Below, piece by piece: positions 60,839 to 64,000 of a stretch of 64,000 nucleotides of DNA (position 1 is the first letter of the stretch; each line of letters starts with the position of its first letter). This stretch comes from Paraclostridium ghonii. GTDB lineage: Bacteria; Bacillota; Clostridia; Peptostreptococcales; Peptostreptococcaceae. The DNA lies in NCBI RefSeq assembly GCF_030815085.1, contig NZ_JAUSWG010000011.1, one strand, 5' to 3'. The translations under genes were made by a program, and so were the position numbers. The notes beneath the pieces were generated by a model that was not told the DNA's origin, ran no database searches, and saw nothing but the letters and a program-made list of their open reading frames with translations.

Positions 60839-62083
60839 ATGAAGAGAAAAATATTAGTACCAGTATTTGCATCATTTATGGCATTATCAATGAATGGGAT
60901 AGCGCATGCAGACGATGCAAAAGTTGAAAAAGTAACAGATGAAAAAGACATTAATGGAAATGGTGTAATAAATTTAAAAGATTTTGAAGAAGTAGACTTT
61001 AAAGTTGCAGTAGTTAAAGATGATGTAGCTGTAAAAGTAAGAAGCAAAGGATCAGTTCAAACTATAGCATATTCAGGAGATAAGTTTAAAATAGTTGGAG
61101 AACAAGATGGATGGTATAAAGTTCAGTTAGATGATGAAACTGAAGGATGGATAGCATCTAGATTTGTTGACGTAAAAGGTGCTGATGGTTACATAACAGC
61201 AGACAAAGTAAACTTAAGAAAAGATGCTCATGTAGAGTCTGAGATAAAAGATAATTTATCAGCTGATACAAAAGTTGAAGTTTTAGGCGTTGAAGGTAAC
61301 TGGATTAAAGTTAAAATTGGAGACCAAGAAGGATTTATAAGAGATTTATATCTATCTGATAAGGCTCCAGTGGTAGAAGAAGATACTAAATCTGATGTTA
61401 AAGATCAAAATAATGAGCAAGTATCTGATGAAAATCAAGCAACAAATAATGATATTACTAATGAAAATGATAATAACAATGCTGCTGAAGATGAAAATGA
61501 TAACAATACAACTGACAATGACAACAGCAATGTAAATAATAACGAAAATAACGACAACGAAAATAAAAACGAAAACAAAAACAATAACGAAAATAAAAAC
61601 AATAACGAAAATAAAAACAATAACGAAAATAAAAACAATAACGAGAATAAAAACAACAATAACAACAATAACAATAATAAAGAAGAGAAGCCAGCACCAC
61701 CAGTTAGCAACTCAAATGCTGCTTCTAGGGTAGTTGGATTAGCTTCTTCTAAAATAGGATCTCCTTACGTTTGGGGAGCAGAAGGGCCTAATAGCTTTGA
61801 CTGTTCAGGACTTACTTCATATGTATATAGACAGGTAGGAGTATCTTTACCAAGAACTTCGTCTGCTCAATATAGAGCTGGTAGATCTGTAAGTAAATCT
61901 AACTTACAACCAGGAGATTTAGTATTCTTCGCAACTAGTGGTGGAGGAGTAAGTCACGTTGGTATATATATTGGTGGAGGGCAAATGATTCACGCTCCAA
62001 AACCAGGGGACTCTGTTAAAACTACTAACATAAACTCTTCTTATTGGCAAGGTGTTTATGTAGGAGCTAAAAGAGTATTATAA
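60839..62083 (+). CDS. Secreted SH3b-NlpC/P60 cell-wall endopeptidase
   Basis: A 414-residue secreted peptidoglycan hydrolase. Residues 1-24 form a signal peptide (cleavage likely after AHA). Two SH3b wall-binding domains follow (about 60-112 and 118-178), then an Asn/Glu/Lys-rich linker (about 180-285), then the NlpC/P60 domain. Catalytic C322 sits in FDCSGLTSYVY and H373 in VSHVGIYIGGGQMIHAP. It should cut within stem peptides. The start ATG has GGAGGG 9 nt upstream. Linker length is likely to vary between strains because it is built from tandem DNA repeats. Confidence 0.93.
   Translation: MKRKILVPVFASFMALSMNGIAHADDAKVEKVTDEKDINGNGVINLKDFEEVDFKVAVVKDDVAVKVRSKGSVQTIAYSGDKFKIVGEQDGWYKVQLDDETEGWIASRFVDVKGADGYITADKVNLRKDAHVESEIKDNLSADTKVEVLGVEGNWIKVKIGDQEGFIRDLYLSDKAPVVEEDTKSDVKDQNNEQVSDENQATNNDITNENDNNNAAEDENDNNTTDNDNSNVNNNENNDNENKNENKNNNENKNNNENKNNNENKNNNENKNNNNNNNNNKEEKPAPPVSNSNAASRVVGLASSKIGSPYVWGAEGPNSFDCSGLTSYVYRQVGVSLPRTSSAQYRAGRSVSKSNLQPGDLVFFATSGGGVSHVGIYIGGGQMIHAPKPGDSVKTTNINSSYWQGVYVGAKRVL
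61583..61654 (+). repeat. Tandem 18-bp repeat coding the Asn-rich linker
   Basis: Four consecutive copies of AATAACGAAAATAAAAAC (the last with one change) at 61583, 61601, 61619 and 61637, coding N-N-E-N-K-N units. Degenerate copies extend the region to about 61549-61680. Because the unit is a multiple of three, copy-number change would alter linker length without breaking the frame. Confidence 0.92.
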
Positions 62084-62091
62084 TAAAAATT

Positions 62092-62226
62092 AATAAGCAG
62101 GTTTAATTGTAGGGCGCTGCGAGTTGATATATAGATTTTGCTTCATCAAAGCTGAAAATATGCTTTGAAAATGTCGCTAAAATCTATATATCAGCCCTTC
62201 GCTACTCAATTAAACCTGCTTTTTTA
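62092..62226 (+). repeat. Hairpin element F within the wall-hydrolase terminator
   Basis: Outer stem AAGCAGGTTTAATTG.. (62095-62109) against CAATTAAACCTGCTT (62206-62221), then TTTTT. In the loop: inner stem GTTGATATATAGATTTT (62123-62139) against AAAATCTATATATCAGC (62178-62194) and the core CATCAAAGC..GCTTTGAAAATGTCGCT. The best preserved copy of the family. Confidence 0.82.
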
Positions 62227-62233
62227 ATTTTTA

Positions 62234-62296
62234 TAGTAAGTGAGGAGAAATGCTTTGAAAATGTCGTTAAAACTTACATATTTTCCTTCGCTATCT
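62234..62296 (+). repeat. Truncated hairpin element G
   Basis: Holds the core TGCTTTGAAAATGTCGTTAA and the 3' half of the element (ACTTACATATTTTCCTTCGCTAT), but the 5' arm is shortened to ATAGTAAGTGAGGAGAAA. It lies 8 nt after element F and looks like a deletion product. Confidence 0.65.
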
Positions 62297-62341
62297 GGTT
62301 TTAATATATCCTTTTTTTATATATTTTTTTATAAACTTATA

Positions 62342-62370
62342 TTGACATCATTTGTTAAAGGTGGTAAGAT
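62342..62370 (+). promoter_or_regulatory. Promoter of the pyr operon
   Basis: Perfect -35 TTGACA at 62342-62347, 17-nt spacer, TAAGAT at 62365-62370, 70 nt before pyrB. Confidence 0.75.
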
Positions 62371-62402
62371 TCTATAAAAGAAAAAAATAAAAATACTTTT
62401 AA

Positions 62403-62425
62403 ATTTAGTCCAGAGAGGCTAAAAA
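62403..62425 (+). promoter_or_regulatory. PyrR-binding hairpin at the pyrB ribosome site
   Basis: TTTAGTCCAGAGAGGCTAAA contains the PyrR recognition loop (consensus ARUCCNGNGAGGYU) closed by TTTAG/CTAAA. It ends one or two bases before the ribosome site AAAGGAGG of pyrB, and no attenuator terminator follows, so UMP-bound PyrR would block translation rather than transcription. Confidence 0.75.
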
Positions 62426-62439
62426 AGGAGGATATATAT

Positions 62440-63366
62440 ATGAAATTAAAAGGAAGAAATTTAATCCAACCAGAAGACTTTTCGGTAAATGAAATAGACG
62501 AAATTCTATCATTATCTCAAAATATAATCAATAATCCGTCAAGATACTCACGTGCTTGCGAGGGTAATTTACTAGCAACTTTATTTTATGAACCATCAAC
62601 AAGAACAAGATTTAGCTTTGAAGCTGCAATGAATAGATTAGGTGGAAAGGTAATTGGCTTTTCAGAACCAAATTCATCATCAACAGCAAAAGGTGAAACA
62701 TTAGAAGACACTATGGAAACAGTATCTTGTTATGCTGATGCCATAGTTATGAGACACCCAAAATCTGGTTCAGCTACACAAGCGTCAAGATTTGCTAGAG
62801 TCCCATTTATAAATGCAGGAGACGGAGGAAATCAACATCCAACTCAAACCCTTACAGATATTCTTACAATAAAATCACTTAAAGGAAGTTTAGATAATCA
62901 CACTATAGGATTGTGTGGAGATTTAAAAAATGGAAGAACAGTTCATTCACTAACAAAAGCTATGGCAAGATATAAAAATATTAAGTTTGTATTTATATCA
63001 CCTAAAGAGTTAGAAATGCCAGAATACATAAAAGAGGCTATAGCTGGCCATGAATATATAGAAACTAACAATCTAGACGAAGTTATAGGAGAATTAGATA
63101 TTCTTTATATGACTAGAATTCAAAGAGAAAGATTTGAAAGTCAAGAACAATATGAAAATCTTAAAGACTACTACATACTAACTGCACAAAAAATGTCAAA
63201 AGCTAAATCAGATATGTTAGTTATGCATCCACTACCAAGAGTAAATGAAATAGATACAGAAGTAGATAAAGATGAAAGAGCAGTGTACTTTGATCAAGCA
63301 AGATATGGAATGTACGTTAGAATGGCTTTAATAATGAAGCTTCTGGGGGTAGAAGCAAATGCATAA
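62440..63366 (+). CDS. pyrB: Aspartate carbamoyltransferase catalytic subunit
   Basis: PyrB joins carbamoyl phosphate and aspartate in pyrimidine synthesis. The 308-residue protein has the carbamoyl-phosphate loop EPSTRTRFSFE (about 51-61), GDGGNQHPTQTL (about 128-139) and HPLPRVNEID (about 265-274). Length is that of the catalytic chain (about 305-310); no pyrI follows, since pyrC starts within its last codons. AAGGAGG lies 9 nt upstream of the ATG. Confidence 0.96.
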   Translation: MKLKGRNLIQPEDFSVNEIDEILSLSQNIINNPSRYSRACEGNLLATLFYEPSTRTRFSFEAAMNRLGGKVIGFSEPNSSSTAKGETLEDTMETVSCYADAIVMRHPKSGSATQASRFARVPFINAGDGGNQHPTQTLTDILTIKSLKGSLDNHTIGLCGDLKNGRTVHSLTKAMARYKNIKFVFISPKELEMPEYIKEAIAGHEYIETNNLDEVIGELDILYMTRIQRERFESQEQYENLKDYYILTAQKMSKAKSDMLVMHPLPRVNEIDTEVDKDERAVYFDQARYGMYVRMALIMKLLGVEANA

Positions 63367-64000
63367 TATGCTTATAAAAAATGTTAACATAATTGATGCT
63401 AACATAAACTTCCAAGGCGATTTACTTATTGAAAATAGTAAAATTTCTAAAATAGATTCAAATATAAAAATAAGTGATATTAAAGACATAAAAATTATAG
63501 ATGGTAAAAATAAAATTTTAATGCCATCATTTATAGATTTACACACACATTTAAGAGATCCTGGATTAACTCATAAAGAAGATTTAGAAAGTGGGCAAAG
63601 AGCTGCACTAAAAGGTGGATTTACAGTGCTTTGCCCAATGGCAAACACTAAACCAGTTTGTGACAATGAAGAAGTAATGGGATATATATTAAATAAATCT
63701 AAAGAACTAGATTTATGTGATATAAAACAAGTGTGTGCTATAACTAAAAATCTTGAAGGTGAAGAAATTATAGACATAGAAAAAATGAGAGATTATACAG
63801 ATTTATTTTCAGATGATGGATACACTCTTCATAATGAAAAAATAATGAAAGATTCTTTAAGTTTATCTAAAGAGTTAAACTTTAAAGTTTTAACTCACTG
63901 TCAACCGGAGTTTGAAATAGTAAAAAGAGATTTAAACTTACTTAAAGAAGTTGGCGGTAATCTTCACATATGTCATATAAGTTTAAAAGATACTTTAGAT
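63359..64000 (+). CDS. pyrC: Dihydroorotase, N-terminal part (cut by window end)
   Basis: The first 214 codons of dihydroorotase, which cyclises carbamoyl aspartate; the gene runs off the right edge. The metal motif DLHTHLRDPG lies near residues 60-69, followed by ALKGGFTVLCPMANTKP (about 80-96) and the later ligand histidines in VLTHCQ and LHICHIS. ATG 63359 overlaps the pyrB end by 8 nt and has GGGGGT 11 nt upstream; a second in-frame ATG is at 63368. No frameshift is seen in the visible part. Confidence 0.93.
   Translation, partial: MHNMLIKNVNIIDANINFQGDLLIENSKISKIDSNIKISDIKDIKIIDGKNKILMPSFIDLHTHLRDPGLTHKEDLESGQRAALKGGFTVLCPMANTKPVCDNEEVMGYILNKSKELDLCDIKQVCAITKNLEGEEIIDIEKMRDYTDLFSDDGYTLHNEKIMKDSLSLSKELNFKVLTHCQPEFEIVKRDLNLLKEVGGNLHICHISLKDTLD

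Noticed and set aside
61435..61710. Leucine-, serine- or cysteine/tyrosine-rich open frames on the minus strand
   Set aside because: They are antisense to the Asn-rich tandem repeat of the wall hydrolase; the low-complexity composition comes from the repeat.

Overview
This window is a low-GC Firmicutes chromosome segment with no sign of prophage or plasmid. The gene content (full endospore set spoIID/spoIIQ/spoIIID/yyaC, butyrate kinase, CO dehydrogenase, a large NAD-type glutamate dehydrogenase, ferredoxin-dependent 2-oxoacid oxidoreductase) and the order rRNA-cdaA-cdaR-ptb-buk-vor-glmM-glmS-murA-spoIID-spoIIQ-spoIIID-mbl-fabZ-metK-recD2-hpf-secA-prfB ... rex-cooS-gdh-pyrBC match what I remember of Clostridioides difficile and relatives. 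I therefore infer an anaerobic, spore-forming, amino-acid-fermenting member of the Peptostreptococcaceae. The genus cannot be fixed from the sequence alone; the glycogen operon sitting here suggests a relative rather than C. difficile itself.

Layout. 1-560: end of a 5S rRNA and five tRNAs (Glu, Val, Asp, Gly, Arg), closed by a terminator. 0.6-8.3 kb: c-di-AMP synthesis (cdaA, cdaR), then a ptb-buk-P-loop-vorDBAC block that can turn branched-chain 2-oxoacids into acyl-CoA, acyl phosphate and ATP. 8.4-14.4 kb: cell-wall precursor genes glmM, glmS (with a glmS ribozyme), ywmB, murA. 14.4-19 kb: sporulation and shape genes spoIID, spoIIQ, spoIIID, mbl, fabZ, yyaC. 19-31.3 kb: housekeeping: S-box/metK, recD2, comF, raiA RNA with hpf, secA, prfB (programmed frameshift), tex. 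31.3-37.3 kb: amidohydrolase, FMN riboswitch/ribU, a GNAT gene, and the tsaE-tsaB-rimI-tsaD t6A operon. 37.7-47.6 kb: glycogen operon glgB-C-D-A-P plus a GH13 hydrolase. 47.6-49.6 kb: a poorly conserved accessory stretch with three small unrecognised membrane proteins and a possible degraded reading frame. 49.7-58 kb: MATE exporter, ABC-F protein, the redox repressor rex, a 56-residue ferredoxin, and a cooS-ferredoxin-FAD oxidoreductase operon with a candidate Rex operator. 58-64 kb: a P-loop protein, glutamate dehydrogenase, an SH3b-NlpC/P60 wall hydrolase, pyrB and the start of pyrC.

The genes group around redox and energy balance of amino-acid fermentation (vor, ptb-buk, gdh, cooS, rex), envelope building and sporulation. 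Regulation is largely RNA-based: glmS ribozyme, SAM-I and FMN riboswitches, a PyrR-type hairpin, the raiA RNA and a RF2 frameshift site. Sporulation sigma-F and sigma-E promoter sequences can be read directly upstream of spoIIQ, spoIID and spoIIID.

The least explained material is intergenic. One family of about 100-bp elements (seven copies, 33.3-62.3 kb) has a conserved core and stems that differ in sequence but stay paired, and several copies sit inside the loops of what look like ordinary terminators. A second family of four imperfect palindromes lies at 16.4, 20.8, 24.2 and 34.6 kb. Other points worth a look: a comF gene whose conserved zinc-ribbon start lies upstream of any ATG, GTG or TTG; a tight cluster of DnaA boxes before hpf; an unassigned, terminator-ended transcript candidate at about 12 kb; and a P-loop protein with an Asp23-like C-terminus. 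No CRISPR array, insertion sequence or recognisable defence system was seen.
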